From the NCBI GenBank assembly GCA_021817045.1, contig JAKAWG010000050.1:1-40135 (forward strand): a stretch of DNA of 40,135 nt, in the 5' to 3' direction. The DNA is from Acidobacteriota bacterium. GTDB lineage: Bacteria > Acidobacteriota > Terriglobia > UBA7540. The notes beneath the pieces were generated by a model. The model was not told where the DNA came from, ran no database searches, and worked only from the letters and a program-made list of their open reading frames with translations. The first letter of the stretch is position 1; each line of letters starts with the position of its first letter. Shown in pieces: positions 9,096-17,787 of the stretch. The position numbers were made by a program, and so were the translations under genes.

Positions 9096-11069
9096 ATGGT
9101 GCGCGAATCAAAATTCGCTAAAGCGGCTCTCGCCTACGCGAAAAACGGGCTAAAAGACGCGACCACGGACCCAAGGAAAATCCGCGCATGGTGGCGACGC
9201 TGGCCTAATGCGAACATCGGCTTTGCAACCGGGAGCGTTGTAGTTTTGGATGTTGACGGGCCGCGAGGCGAGGCGGCGCTCGAAAGGGAACTCGGGGTCT
9301 TGCCAAAGACGCTGACGGCCCGCACGGGCAAGGGCCGACATCTCTACTTTGACGCGGGCGGTACGCGAATCCGAAATTCAGCGGGAAAACTTGGCCCGCA
9401 TCTTGACGTGCGCGGGGAAGGCGGTTACGTGATCCTTCCGCCGTCCGTTCATGAGAATGGCAGTCGCTACCAGTGGGCCACGCGAGCCAACCCCGCACCA
9501 TTGCCGACCAGGATTCCCGCGCTGCTCGCAGAACCGGAGCGCGAGCAATCGGGCGCGAATGGCACGGGCGAGAAAATCCACGAAGGCCAGCGTAACGCGC
9601 ATCTGGCGAGCCTGGCGGGAACCATGAGACGGCGCGGGATGAGTCCCGCCGCAATCGAAGCAGCATTGATTCGGGAAAACGAAGAACGATGCGAGCCGCC
9701 ATTGTGCGAATCGGAAGTAAAGCGCATTGCGGCCAGCGTCTCGCGGTATGACCCCGCGAAGCCCGGAGCGCGACCGCCCGGCGAAACGATTTCGCTTGCA
9801 AAGATACGGACCTTTTCCAGCATTGACCCGGAGCCTTTGCGGTGGCTTTGGCCGGACCGAATCCCGCTCGGAAAGCTTACGGTCATTGCCGGTGATCCAG
9901 GACTCGGAAAATCTTTGCTCACGATTGACATTGCAGCTCGTGTGTCAACCGGCGCGGTTTTCCCGGACGGCTCGCCATGCGAGTTGGGTAACGTAATTTT
10001 CTTGTCGGCAGAGGATGACGCGGCAGACACCATAAGACCAAGGCTTGACGCGGCGGGCGCGGACGTTTCCCGCGTTCACTTGCTTGACGCTGTGCGAAAT
10101 GTAACGGCGGACGGGAAGAGTGTAGAAACTTCATTCAATCTGGAGCGTGACATTGACGCACTGGAAGATGCCATCCGGCAGACCGGAGCGCGGCTCATTG
10201 TGATTGACCCAATCTCCGCTTATCTGGGCGGTACTGACTCTCACAATAATTCCGCCGTTCGCGGTTTGCTCTTGCCACTGGCGGCATTGGCGGGAAAGTA
10301 CAAAGTTGCGGTGGTAGCGGTTACTCATCTCCGCAAGAGCGCAGGAGCGGCGATCCATCGGATAGCTGAAAGCCTGGCCTTCAGTGCGGCGGCGCGCGCG
10401 GCGTGGGGAGTTGCGCCCGACCCGGACGAGGAATTGCGGCAGCTCTTCGCGCCAATTAAACAAAACCTTGGCCGAGCTGGCGGCTTGGCATATCGAATCG
10501 AAGCCCCGAACGATATAGCCCGCATCGCGTGGGAGCCGGGCGCGGTTGCGGTTGATGTCAACGCGGTGATGGGCGGGTTTGAGTCGCGGGAAGACCATTC
10601 GGAACGGAGTGAGGCTGGGGATTGGCTCAAAGACTTTTTAGCAGAGGGGCCACGCGGCGCGGCGGATGTTCGGAATCAAGCGCGGGTTGTCGGCTTGACG
10701 TGGATCACGGTTCGCCGGGCGGCGGACTCCATCGGCATCGTTAAGCGAAAAATGGGCGGACGCGGAGCCGGCTGGGAATGGGCATTGCCGGGCGAATGTA
10801 AAGATGCTCACCCTAGTGTACGTGACGTGAGCACCTTTGAACAACCGACTGAAAACACAAGCGATAACCGGGAATCCGAAGTCAAAGATGCTCATGTTTC
10901 TACGCCTGAGCACCTTTGCCAAACAAGCAATGTCGTTGAGTCCCGCAAAGCGGTACTTTCGGCCCGCGAGCGGGCGGAGCGAGACCCTCTTGTCCAACGC
11001 TTTTTGAAGGACTTCGATTGTCAAATTATCGAGGTCCATGACTTGCAATCAGTTGGTGGAATTGTATGA
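9096..11069 (+). CDS. Primase-polymerase (AEP) / PriCT / RepA-like helicase fusion
   Basis: The 657-residue protein has an archaeo-eukaryotic primase-polymerase domain at the N-terminus: metal-binding DVD at 52-54 and the RTGKGRH loop ending at His82. A primase C-terminal helical domain lies near 165-215 (GQRNAHLASLAGTMRRRGMS). Then comes an AAA_25/RepA-type helicase domain with Walker A GDPGLGKS at 266-273 and Walker B LIVIDP ending near 372. Such proteins start replication of plasmids, phages and satellites. The N-terminus is odd: 'ALAYAKNG' runs straight into 'LKDATTDPRKIRAWW', whereas relatives have about 20 residues of 'GWxVFPxxP...G' strand between them. This looks like an in-frame deletion. 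The stop codon overlaps the next gene's ATG, indicating translational coupling. Confidence 0.85.
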   Translation: MVRESKFAKAALAYAKNGLKDATTDPRKIRAWWRRWPNANIGFATGSVVVLDVDGPRGEAALERELGVLPKTLTARTGKGRHLYFDAGGTRIRNSAGKLGPHLDVRGEGGYVILPPSVHENGSRYQWATRANPAPLPTRIPALLAEPEREQSGANGTGEKIHEGQRNAHLASLAGTMRRRGMSPAAIEAALIRENEERCEPPLCESEVKRIAASVSRYDPAKPGARPPGETISLAKIRTFSSIDPEPLRWLWPDRIPLGKLTVIAGDPGLGKSLLTIDIAARVSTGAVFPDGSPCELGNVIFLSAEDDAADTIRPRLDAAGADVSRVHLLDAVRNVTADGKSVETSFNLERDIDALEDAIRQTGARLIVIDPISAYLGGTDSHNNSAVRGLLLPLAALAGKYKVAVVAVTHLRKSAGAAIHRIAESLAFSAAARAAWGVAPDPDEELRQLFAPIKQNLGRAGGLAYRIEAPNDIARIAWEPGAVAVDVNAVMGGFESREDHSERSEAGDWLKDFLAEGPRGAADVRNQARVVGLTWITVRRAADSIGIVKRKMGGRGAGWEWALPGECKDAHPSVRDVSTFEQPTENTSDNRESEVKDAHVSTPEHLCQTSNVVESRKAVLSARERAERDPLVQRFLKDFDCQIIEVHDLQSVGGIV

Positions 11070-11329
11070 GCGTACCCATTCAAGACGAAATCTTGACAGT
11101 GGCCGACGTTGCGAAGGAACTACGATGTTCGAAGCCGCATATCTACAATCTCATTAACGGCAGAGTGCCCGGTGTCACGCCATTGCCCGTGATCTCCCTT
11201 GGGCGGAAAAGGCTAGTTCGCCGCAGTTCACTGCAAAGGTGGTTGAGGATAAACGAAAAGGAAGGTATTCTACCGGCGCTGTCGGAAATTGACCCCGTGA
11301 GACGCATGGAGGAAACACATCATGCGTAA
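11066..11329 (+). CDS. AlpA/excisionase-like helix-turn-helix protein
   Basis: This is an 87-residue DNA-binding protein of the MerR-like HTH_17 / AlpA type. The helix-turn-helix is in LTVADVAKELRCSKPHIYNL, followed by the wing with 'PLPVISLGRKRLVRRSSLQRWL'. In many mobile elements such a protein acts as excisionase or activates the integrase gene. It overlaps the upstream helicase stop by four bases (ATGA) and its own end overlaps the integrase start by eight bases, so the three genes form one tightly coupled unit. The specific role is inferred from context. Confidence 0.8.
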   Translation: MSVPIQDEILTVADVAKELRCSKPHIYNLINGRVPGVTPLPVISLGRKRLVRRSSLQRWLRINEKEGILPALSEIDPVRRMEETHHA

Positions 11330-12437
11330 GCGGTGGCAAAGAGGAAGCGTTCGGAAAGCGGGAAGCTCTTGGGTAGGCCAGTATCGAGACGAGGAAGGCT
11401 GTGGACGCAGCAGGGTACTCGGTGAGGCATCGGAGATGACAAAGACCGAGGCCAGAGACGCACTGCTTGGAATCCTTGCCCCGATCAATGCAAAACACGG
11501 GACTCCAGCAAAATGTACCTTTGGTGATTTTGTTCAAGGTGTTTATCTCCCTTTTTTCAAACGAAAATGGAAGGATTCAACAATCAGCACGAATGAAGAC
11601 CGCTTGCGGCGCTACCTGATCTCGGAATTCACGCGGCGTCCTCTTAGCTCGTTTCACCGCGTCGAATTGCAGGACTACTTAGACCGCATGGCCGCGAGAG
11701 GGCTTTCATTCAGCACGGTTGACCATCTTCGGTGGGACCTTCGGCAGATTTTTGAAATGGCTGTTGCTGAAGGATACCTTCCCAAGGATCCAGCCTCACT
11801 ACTCTTCACCCCCAGGGAAGCCGCGAGAGGCGGACCCAAGAAAGTCATGAGTCCGGCAGAGGCTCAGCTTCTCCTGTCAGCCTTGGGCTTGCGGGAAGTG
11901 ATCCTAGCCCGACTGGTTCTGATTGAAGGCATACGCCCCGGAGAGGCACTTGCGCTGAAGTGGGGAGATGTCCAAGCCGATCATCTCGACGTGCAACGAC
12001 GGGTGTACCGAGGCAAAATAGATTCACCCAAGACGGTCCGAAGGGCAGAAGTGGCACCGGCTTTGTCCGATGCAACTCACGCCCTTTTGGAGCAATGGCG
12101 GGCTGCTTCACCAGACGTAAGCCCCGATGCTTGGGTGTTTCCATCGGAGACGCTAAGGACGCCCATCGCCAAGGACAACATCTGGCGTCGGCACTTCAGC
12201 CCATTCCTGAAAAAGGTCGGATTGGGTTGGGTGACTTTCCAAATCATGCGGCGCACTAGTCGAAGCGCACAGCATGAGATGGGAACTGACCCAAAGGTTG
12301 CGGCGGATCAGCTTGGACACACCTTGGATGTCAGTCTGAACGTTTATACGCAAACTTCGGTTGTGGCTCGCAAACAAGCCGTTGATGGACTGAACGGCTT
12401 TTTGACGGCACCGCCAAATGTCGTAAAAGTGTCGTAA
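11322..12437 (+). CDS. Tyrosine recombinase / integrase
   Basis: This 371-residue tyrosine recombinase has an N-terminal arm-binding region, a SAM-like core-binding domain (about 65-160, 'TFGDFVQGVYLPFFKRKWK') and a catalytic domain. Active-site residues visible are Arg205 (IRPGEAL), a Lys near 237, Arg310 in QIMRRT, His333 in QLGH and the nucleophile Tyr342 (NVYTQ). The first position of the usual HxxR box is Gln307 instead of His. The gene ends 33 bases before the encoded 3' CCA of tRNA-Gly(CCC), the usual arrangement for elements that integrate into tRNA 3' ends. The duplicated tRNA fragment expected at the far end was not found by eye. Confidence 0.9.
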   Translation: MRKRWQRGSVRKAGSSWVGQYRDEEGCGRSRVLGEASEMTKTEARDALLGILAPINAKHGTPAKCTFGDFVQGVYLPFFKRKWKDSTISTNEDRLRRYLISEFTRRPLSSFHRVELQDYLDRMAARGLSFSTVDHLRWDLRQIFEMAVAEGYLPKDPASLLFTPREAARGGPKKVMSPAEAQLLLSALGLREVILARLVLIEGIRPGEALALKWGDVQADHLDVQRRVYRGKIDSPKTVRRAEVAPALSDATHALLEQWRAASPDVSPDAWVFPSETLRTPIAKDNIWRRHFSPFLKKVGLGWVTFQIMRRTSRSAQHEMGTDPKVAADQLGHTLDVSLNVYTQTSVVARKQAVDGLNGFLTAPPNVVKVS

Positions 12438-12470
12438 GGTTTTTATGGTGTCCGTAAGTTGTTGAAAAAT

Positions 12471-12545
<75 letters not shown>

Positions 12546-12681
12546 TGGTTGAAACGGCGCATGCATTGGGACCTGCCGTCTGCCCTTTCGAAACATCCAG
12601 CATTCTCCCACTTTCTACACCATCGTCTCCAGGCCCGTCAAGGCTCGACAGAGCCACCAAAGAGTTCAGCCATGGGTGAGG

Positions 12682-12690
12682 TGTTATAAT
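12682..12690 (+). promoter_or_regulatory. Possible extended -10 element
   Basis: TGTTATAAT at 12682-12690 is a strong extended -10 sequence about 50 bases before GTG 12740. No good -35 is seen at the proper distance. It could drive the small membrane protein and carboxylase genes. Confidence 0.4.
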
Positions 12691-12739
12691 TGGGTGCAAC
12701 AGGCTACAGCGCCAAGGGAGCGAAAGAGGGGACTTCAGC

Positions 12740-13171
12740 GTGCGCGAGTGGATGTGCCTTGCGTTGTTTGTGTTCGCCGCCGGCGCCGGGATTGGAGTGG
12801 CTGGCATCCTCGTCGGCGCCTCACGCAAGGTTGCTCGGGCGGTGCGGCAGTGGCGGGCCAGGAATCCGGAAGAATTGGAGCGGCTACGCCGCGCCGAGCT
12901 AAACCGGCGCGGGCGCATTGCCCCCGCCCAGATCGTCGATCTCATCGAAAATGAGGCGTCACGCCGCGTTGTGGTGTATCGTTACGAAGTGGCGGGCGTC
13001 ACGTACGAAGCCGCGCAGGACGTTGCCCCTTTTGCCAGCGCGGAGCTGGTCACCCAAGCCTTGGCGGGCCCGGTTTCTCATGTCAAATACGATCCACAGG
13101 CTCCCCTTAACTCCATGATCGCCTGCGAAGACTGGCACGGATTCGATGGAAGCCGGCGACGGGAGGCCTAA
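12740..13171 (+). CDS. Small membrane protein, DUF3592-like
   Basis: The 143-residue protein has one N-terminal membrane segment (about residues 3-27, LALFVFAAGAGIGVAGILVG). A soluble domain follows with the pattern YRYEVAGVTYEAAQDV and GPVSHVKYDPQAPLNSMIA. That pattern matches the DUF3592-type module of membrane-associated proteins of unknown function. GTG 12740 is preceded by GAGGGG at a suitable distance. It ends 12 bases before the carboxylase ATG and is probably co-transcribed with it; no functional link is known. Confidence 0.7.
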   Translation: MREWMCLALFVFAAGAGIGVAGILVGASRKVARAVRQWRARNPEELERLRRAELNRRGRIAPAQIVDLIENEASRRVVVYRYEVAGVTYEAAQDVAPFASAELVTQALAGPVSHVKYDPQAPLNSMIACEDWHGFDGSRRREA

Positions 13172-13183
13172 CCCGGGTAATTG

Positions 13184-14734
13184 ATGAACCTTGAGCAGAA
13201 GTTCGAAGAACTGTGCAGGCGGAACGCAGCCGCTGAGCGTGGCGGCGGAGATGAGCGCCGGAAGCGCCAGGAAGCTGAAGGCCGGTTCTCGGCGCGTGCC
13301 CGACTGGAAACGCTCTTTGACGGCGGCAGTTTCGAGGAAATCGACAAGCTTGTGGAGCATCACTGCCCGCAGTTCAGCCTGTCCAAGCAGCGTATCCCCG
13401 GCGACGGCGTCATCACCGGATACGGCCTCATCAACGGTCGGCAGGCGTTTGCCTTCGCCCAGGATTTTACCGTGTTTGGCGGGTCGCTGAGCGAAGCGAA
13501 TGCGGCGAAAATTTGCAAGATCATGGACCTCGCGCTCAAGACCGGAGCGCCGGTGGTGGGGTTAAACGATTCGGGCGGCGCGCGCATTCAGGAGGGCGTG
13601 GCATCGCTCGCTGGCTACGCGGACATTTTCCTTCGCAACACGCTGGCTTCCGGCGTCATCCCGCAGATTTCCGCCGTGCTCGGCCCGTGCGCGGGCGGCG
13701 CGGTCTATTCTCCGGCCATCACCGACTTCATTTTCATGGTCGAGCGTTCAAGCTGCATGTTCGTCACCGGCCCCGACGTTATCAAGACCGTGATGCACGA
13801 GGACGTGACCAAGGAAGAATTGGGCGGACCCATGACGCACAACCGCGTGAGCGGGGTCGCGCACTTTCTCGCGCCGGACGAAGCGGACTGCCTGGCGCGC
13901 GTGCGGGAGTTGCTCTCTTTTCTTCCGCAGAACAACCACGAAGATCCGCCGCGTGTCGAAACCGGCGATCCCGCCAACCGCGCCGACGAGGAGCTCGATC
14001 GCCTCGTTCCGGACGAATCGGACCGGCCTTACGATATGAAGCAGATCATCACGCGCGTCGTCGATGAAGGCTATTTTTTTGAGGTGCAGGAGCACTTCGC
14101 GCGCAACCTGGTGGTGGGTTTCGCGCGCTTGGCCGGCTCAACCGTAGGCGTCGTCGCCAATCAGCCGGAAACGCTCGCCGGTTGCCTGGATATCAACGCC
14201 TCGGTGAAAGGCGCGCGCTTCGTCCGGTTCTGCGACACTTTCAACATTCCCTTGGTTACGTTTGTCGACGTGCCCGGCTTCCTGCCCGGAACGCAGCAGG
14301 AGTTCGGCGGCATCATTCGCCACGGCGCGAAGCTACTTTTCGCATTTGCCGAAGCAACGGTTCCCAAGCTGACCATCATCACGCGCAAGGCATACGGCGG
14401 CGCCTACTGCGTGATGGCGTCCAAGCACTTGCGCACCGACGTCAACTTCGCTTATCCAACTGCCGAGATCGCCGTGATGGGAGCCGAAGGCGCGGTGAAC
14501 ATTGTTTACCGCCGGGAGATCGAAAAAGCCGGGGATCCGGCAGCCTTGCGCCGCGAAAAGATCGAAGAATTTCGCTCTCGTTTCGCCAATCCGTACGTGG
14601 CGGCCGAGCGGGGCTATATCGACGCCGTGATCCTTCCGCGCGAAACCCGCTCCAGGCTCATTGCCGCTCTGCAGATGCTCGATACGAAGCGGGAGACCAT
14701 GCCCCCCAAGAAACACGGGAATATCCCGCTATGA
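13184..14734 (+). CDS. Acyl-CoA carboxylase beta (carboxyltransferase) subunit, propionyl-CoA type
   Basis: This 516-residue carboxyltransferase subunit transfers carboxyl from biotin to an acyl-CoA, probably propionyl- or methylcrotonyl-type. Two crotonase-like halves are evident. The first holds [19 protein letters not shown] and [16 protein letters not shown], where the glycine-rich loops build the acyl-CoA oxyanion hole. The second holds '[20 protein letters not shown]' and '[15 protein letters not shown]', then the conserved [15 protein letters not shown]. Length is that of PccB. ATG 13184 is preferred over the adjacent TTG 13181. No biotin carboxylase or biotin-carrier gene is nearby, so the partner subunit must be encoded elsewhere. 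Substrate choice cannot be fixed from sequence alone. Confidence 0.9.
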   Translation: MNLEQKFEELCRRNAAAERGGGDERRKRQEAEGRFSARARLETLFDGGSFEEIDKLVEHHCPQFSLSKQRIPGDGVITGYGLINGRQAFAFAQDFTVFGGSLSEANAAKICKIMDLALKTGAPVVGLNDSGGARIQEGVASLAGYADIFLRNTLASGVIPQISAVLGPCAGGAVYSPAITDFIFMVERSSCMFVTGPDVIKTVMHEDVTKEELGGPMTHNRVSGVAHFLAPDEADCLARVRELLSFLPQNNHEDPPRVETGDPANRADEELDRLVPDESDRPYDMKQIITRVVDEGYFFEVQEHFARNLVVGFARLAGSTVGVVANQPETLAGCLDINASVKGARFVRFCDTFNIPLVTFVDVPGFLPGTQQEFGGIIRHGAKLLFAFAEATVPKLTIITRKAYGGAYCVMASKHLRTDVNFAYPTAEIAVMGAEGAVNIVYRREIEKAGDPAALRREKIEEFRSRFANPYVAAERGYIDAVILPRETRSRLIAALQMLDTKRETMPPKKHGNIPL

Positions 14735-14796
14735 CAGGTCACTTTGTTGACGCTCAGCGAAGGAGAGAGTCTAATATTTCTTAAGCGCTTTTCCCG

Positions 14797-15579
14797 ATGA
14801 TTGACATCCATTGCCATCCCCTCCCTGATACAGACGACGGGGCGAGAAACTTCGAGACGGCGCTGGCGATGCTCAGGATGTCGGCCGAGGACGGCGTCAC
14901 CCACGTTGTCGCCACGCCCCACTGCAATTTCAGGTTCGATTTCGACGCGGAGCGGAACAGGAAAAAAGCCGAGGAGTTGCAGGCTGCCGTGGGAGACACG
15001 CCGAAGATCCTGCTCGGCTGCGATTTCCACCTCGCCTATGAAAACATCCGCCGCCTCACGCAGGATCATGAGCCGTTTTCCATTAACGGCACCGGCTACG
15101 TGCTGGTGGAGTTCGACGAGCACTTCGTGCCGGCCCACATGGATAACGCCTTCTATGACATTCAACTGGCGGGCTTCACGCCCATCCTGACTCACCCGGA
15201 GAGAAACGCCATGTGCCGACGCAGACTAGAAGACGTGCACAACTGGCTGAGCCGCGGATGCCTGGTGCAGATTACCGCGCAGTCTTATACGGGCGGCTTC
15301 GGTTCGGAGGCGCAAAAAGCCTGTGAGCGGCTGCTCGACCTCAACATGGTGCACATTGTAGCCTCGGACGCGCACGACCCCCGGCGTCGTCCGCCCATCC
15401 TCTCCGCAGCCTTCCAGAAGATGTTCTCAGAGCGTGGACAAACGCTGGCCGAGTTGCTGTTTCAGGGCAACCCGGAAGCGGTGATTCAAGGCAAGCCTTT
15501 GCCGCCTGGTCCAACCCCTCTATCCCCCAGCCAAAAGAAGAAGACGAGATGGTGGGCGTTCTTCAGCTCGCGAAGGTGA
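14797..15579 (+). CDS. PHP-family tyrosine-protein phosphatase, CpsB/YwqE type
   Basis: This is a 260-residue PHP-domain metalloenzyme. Metal ligands appear in the expected order: H5-C-H7 with TDDGA, ATPHCNF (His42), LGCDFHLAYEN, ILTHPERN and VASDAHDPRRRPP. The pattern matches CpsB/Wzb-like phosphatases that dephosphorylate bacterial tyrosine kinases controlling capsule or exopolysaccharide export. The tail (about 235-260) is Pro/Lys-rich and ends in WWAFFSSRR. No kinase or polysaccharide gene lies beside it. The gene converges on the terC 3' fragment, with only four bases between their stop codons. Confidence 0.88.
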   Translation: MIDIHCHPLPDTDDGARNFETALAMLRMSAEDGVTHVVATPHCNFRFDFDAERNRKKAEELQAAVGDTPKILLGCDFHLAYENIRRLTQDHEPFSINGTGYVLVEFDEHFVPAHMDNAFYDIQLAGFTPILTHPERNAMCRRRLEDVHNWLSRGCLVQITAQSYTGGFGSEAQKACERLLDLNMVHIVASDAHDPRRRPPILSAAFQKMFSERGQTLAELLFQGNPEAVIQGKPLPPGPTPLSPSQKKKTRWWAFFSSRR

Positions 15580-15583
15580 GTTG

Positions 15584-15778
15584 CTAGGGTCGGCCAGCAC
15601 CGATTGCATTAAGTGACGCAACGCCCCTCCGCTTACACACGCCTTTCGCTTGCCATCGTTCCATGTAGAGCGATCTGAGAACTGTAGTGGCGAGGATGGC
15701 GCAAATGACGCCGAGCGACAGCAAAACAGGAATCTCAAGCAAGCCGCGGATAAGCATCTTCAAGCCTACAAAAATCAA
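15584..15778 (-). pseudogene. TerC-family membrane protein, C-terminal fragment (cut off by the insertion element)
   Basis: This minus-strand stretch encodes the last TerC membrane helix (VGLKMLIRGLLEIPVLLSLG, then VICAILATTVL) and a basic tail. It is the missing end of the gene interrupted at 17810. When the element and one 8-bp target copy are removed, ATT-TTT-GTA-GGC joins ...VILIF to VGLKML without frame change. On its own it has no start signal and is not expected to be made. Confidence 0.88.
15771..15778. repeat. Target site duplication, left copy
   Basis: AAAATCAA directly abuts the left inverted repeat and is identical to 17810-17817. Confidence 0.93.
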
Positions 15779-15800
15779 CGGAAGTATGTACTTTACGCAA
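15779..15800. repeat. Left terminal inverted repeat of the IS1595-type element
   Basis: The 22 bases are the exact reverse complement of 17788-17809. Confidence 0.93.
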
Positions 15801-15838
15801 TGGGCTTTGCTTGCGATTTAGCATAGCACGGCCCGCGC

Positions 15839-15973
15839 TTACTTCGGCCAGCCTCCCGGCGGCTTTTTCTTCGCCAGCGATTGCTTGATGGCCCGCTGCC
15901 AGTTGCCCTTGATCTTCAGCGTTGCGGCCTTCGGGCCGGGCTTGGCCTTCGGCTTTGCTAGTTTCGCCTTCAT
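15839..15973 (-). CDS. Lysine-rich 44-residue accessory ORF of the IS element
   Basis: The protein starts MKAKLAKPKAKPGPKAATLK and ends in KKKPPGGWPK. It is very basic, with a central 'LKIKGNWQRAIKQSLAKK' segment. The ATG at 15973 has a good ribosome binding site (GAGGAAGG) overlapping the end of the transposase gene, eight bases away. Short basic ORFs with a 'lKIKGsw...' pattern commonly follow IS1595-type transposases, in my recollection. The function is unknown; DNA binding or help in transposition is possible. Confidence 0.6.
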   Translation of the reverse strand: MKAKLAKPKAKPGPKAATLKIKGNWQRAIKQSLAKKKPPGGWPK

Positions 15974-15981
15974 ACCTTCCT

Positions 15982-16935
15982 CTACGCTGCCTTGTACATG
16001 AGCCGTTTCCCTTCGGCTGCTTTGATGGCTGCAACCGTGCGCTCGCCATCGTTCATCTTGCGGAGATTCCAGAGAAAATCGAACTGCCAGAGGTAACGAT
16101 GCAGATATTCCTTGCTCACGTTGTGGTAGATGCCCATGATGCCGCGCTTCAAGAGAGCAAAGGAACTCTCCGCCGTGTTGGTGTGAATGTCTCCGCGAAC
16201 GTATTCCCGCGTACTGTGAGCCACCGTGTAGTGACCGCCCGCATAGTCGGCTCCGATCCCTTGATAGGACGGAAGGTCATCCGTCACGACGCGAGCTTTC
16301 CTGCCCACGAACTCCCGAATCGTACCTTTCAAGGTCTTGCCGCTCACGTCGGCCACAACTTGACGGCGAATCCTTCCTTGCCTTTCAACAGCGGCGAATA
16401 CCGGAGTCTTTTTCGTTCCGCGTCCACGTGGATTGTTCCCCTTGAAGCGGGGCTTTCCGCCAACATAGGTTTCATCGCATTCTACGGTTCCCGTCAGCTT
16501 GTCAGCTTCGGGATTCTCCGGGGCCATCGCAAACCGAATGCGGTTCATAAGAAACAGCGCCGACTTATAGGAAATCTGGCAGTGACGCTGAATCTCCAAA
16601 GCCGCCACGCCTTTCTTGGAAGTCGAGGCCCGCCAGAAAGCGTAAGCCCAATGCCGAAGCGGAATCCGGCTCTCTTCATAGACCGTGCCGATGCGGACAG
16701 TGAATTGCTGTTTGCAATCATGGCAGCGCCACAGATATCGCTTGTTGCGCTCACCCGTCTTGGCATCTACCATCTTGTAAACATCCACGCTTCCGCAATG
16801 GACGCAGGCTGGGTTATTGCCCCAGCGTAGCTGCTCAAATAGTTCAACCGCCGCGAGTTCATCCGAGCAAGCCAGCGGAATATCTTCGATCACTTCTGAC
16901 TTCGTTAGGTTGTGTCGCTCATCTGTGTTTTTCAT
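15982..16935 (-). CDS. IS1595-family transposase
   Basis: The 317-residue transposase has an N-terminal zinc ribbon (C44/C47 and C71/C74) followed by an ISXO2-like DDE domain. The likely catalytic residues are Asp154 in ECDETYVGGK, Asp219 or Asp220 in VVTDDLPSY, and Asn253/Glu256 in HTNTAESSFALLKRG. The ending YHNVSKEYLHRYLWQFDFLW is typical of the family. Length is normal and the frame is intact. A near-perfect promoter at 16942-16971 would start transcription almost on the ATG, and no ribosome binding site is present, so the mRNA may be leaderless. Confidence 0.93.
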   Translation of the reverse strand: MKNTDERHNLTKSEVIEDIPLACSDELAAVELFEQLRWGNNPACVHCGSVDVYKMVDAKTGERNKRYLWRCHDCKQQFTVRIGTVYEESRIPLRHWAYAFWRASTSKKGVAALEIQRHCQISYKSALFLMNRIRFAMAPENPEADKLTGTVECDETYVGGKPRFKGNNPRGRGTKKTPVFAAVERQGRIRRQVVADVSGKTLKGTIREFVGRKARVVTDDLPSYQGIGADYAGGHYTVAHSTREYVRGDIHTNTAESSFALLKRGIMGIYHNVSKEYLHRYLWQFDFLWNLRKMNDGERTVAAIKAAEGKRLMYKAA

Positions 16936-16941
16936 GCTTTA

Positions 16942-16971
16942 ATTATATACATACCGCAAGGATTGTGTCAA
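16942..16971 (-). promoter_or_regulatory. Consensus sigma-70 promoter of the transposase gene
   Basis: On the minus strand TTGACA (16971-16966) and TATAAT (16947-16942) are both perfect consensus hexamers with an 18-base spacer. The predicted start of transcription falls at about 16935, the transposase ATG. The promoter is far closer to consensus than others in this GC-rich window. Confidence 0.75.
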
Positions 16972-17012
16972 GTAAAAAGTGTGGCTTTAGGCAAACTTTA
17001 TTTGCATCATTT

Positions 17013-17774
17013 TCAATAAGTTATAGACTGTGCCGCTAAATTTAGCGTGTTTTTGAGGCATTCGGCACCCCCACGTTGAAGTATTTCCTCAAGAGCTAGA
17101 ATGGTGGAAGCTGGGACTACCTTCCATAGGGCGATTGATGATGCGGTCTGTTTGCCTAGAACCCAAATGTCAGTAGGGCCACCACAATATGCAGGGCAGT
17201 ATTTCTTCGCGGCCCAAACGATATAAACTGCCAGGGCAATTCCCTGCTTAAGCGTAAGACTCAAGTGGTACAAACTGTCGGCCAAATATCGAATCAACGA
17301 GTTATCCCCTATGCCAATCACCTCGGGTACGGATGGTGACACATGCCTCACTGTACAATTGTAGCTGGACCAAACGTCATAAATCCCGTCGTCTTTCATG
17401 AAGGCAAATAAAAGCCAAACATGTGGATCGGAAACATTGCGTAGTTTCTCTGCCAAAAAGTCCTCCAATTTTCTGGGTATATCGTCCATTTGAGTATTAC
17501 CTTTGGCTGATACGATAGAGTGTAAAAATCCTTCGGTGATGGACGTTATGGCGTCATAATCGCCAGCGCCTGTGCCGATAGCCGCAAAATTATCGCCGCG
17601 CACTCCAAACAGTTTCAAATCATAGTGAGCGAAGTCCCCATGAGAAACCATGCGGTCCGCACACATGATGACTCCGTCGGCTACCATGACGCTAGCACTA
17701 ATAGTCACAGTCTTTCCCCTTTGAGGCCGCTCCGGTTTCGGCTTGGGATATACTGGCGGCCTAGGAGCAATCAT
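17013..17774 (-). CDS. Proteasome-like Ntn-hydrolase, passenger gene of the IS element
   Basis: This 253-residue protein resembles proteasome beta/HslV-type N-terminal nucleophile hydrolases. After a proline-rich leader of 23 residues comes Thr24 in TVTISASVMVADGVIMCADR. If Thr24 is nucleophile Thr1, Asp40 falls exactly at proteasome position 17, and Lys54 (HYDLKLFG) is close to Lys33. A glycine-rich strand follows (FAAIGTGAGDYD). The leader would have to be removed to free Thr24. The ATG has a strong ribosome binding site (GGGAGGAGGT) just inside the element's terminal repeat. The truncated terC frame ends 11 bases inside this gene, so it may be translated by coupling from terC transcripts. 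Substrate and role are unknown; neither an unfoldase partner nor a second subunit gene is present. Confidence 0.7.
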   Translation of the reverse strand: MIAPRPPVYPKPKPERPQRGKTVTISASVMVADGVIMCADRMVSHGDFAHYDLKLFGVRGDNFAAIGTGAGDYDAITSITEGFLHSIVSAKGNTQMDDIPRKLEDFLAEKLRNVSDPHVWLLFAFMKDDGIYDVWSSYNCTVRHVSPSVPEVIGIGDNSLIRYLADSLYHLSLTLKQGIALAVYIVWAAKKYCPAYCGGPTDIWVLGKQTASSIALWKVVPASTILALEEILQRGGAECLKNTLNLAAQSITY

Positions 17775-17787
17775 TGTACCTCCTCCC

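Noticed and set aside
15922..16830. 302-codon plus-strand frame in the IS element
   Set aside because: Antisense to the transposase, which has complete family motifs.
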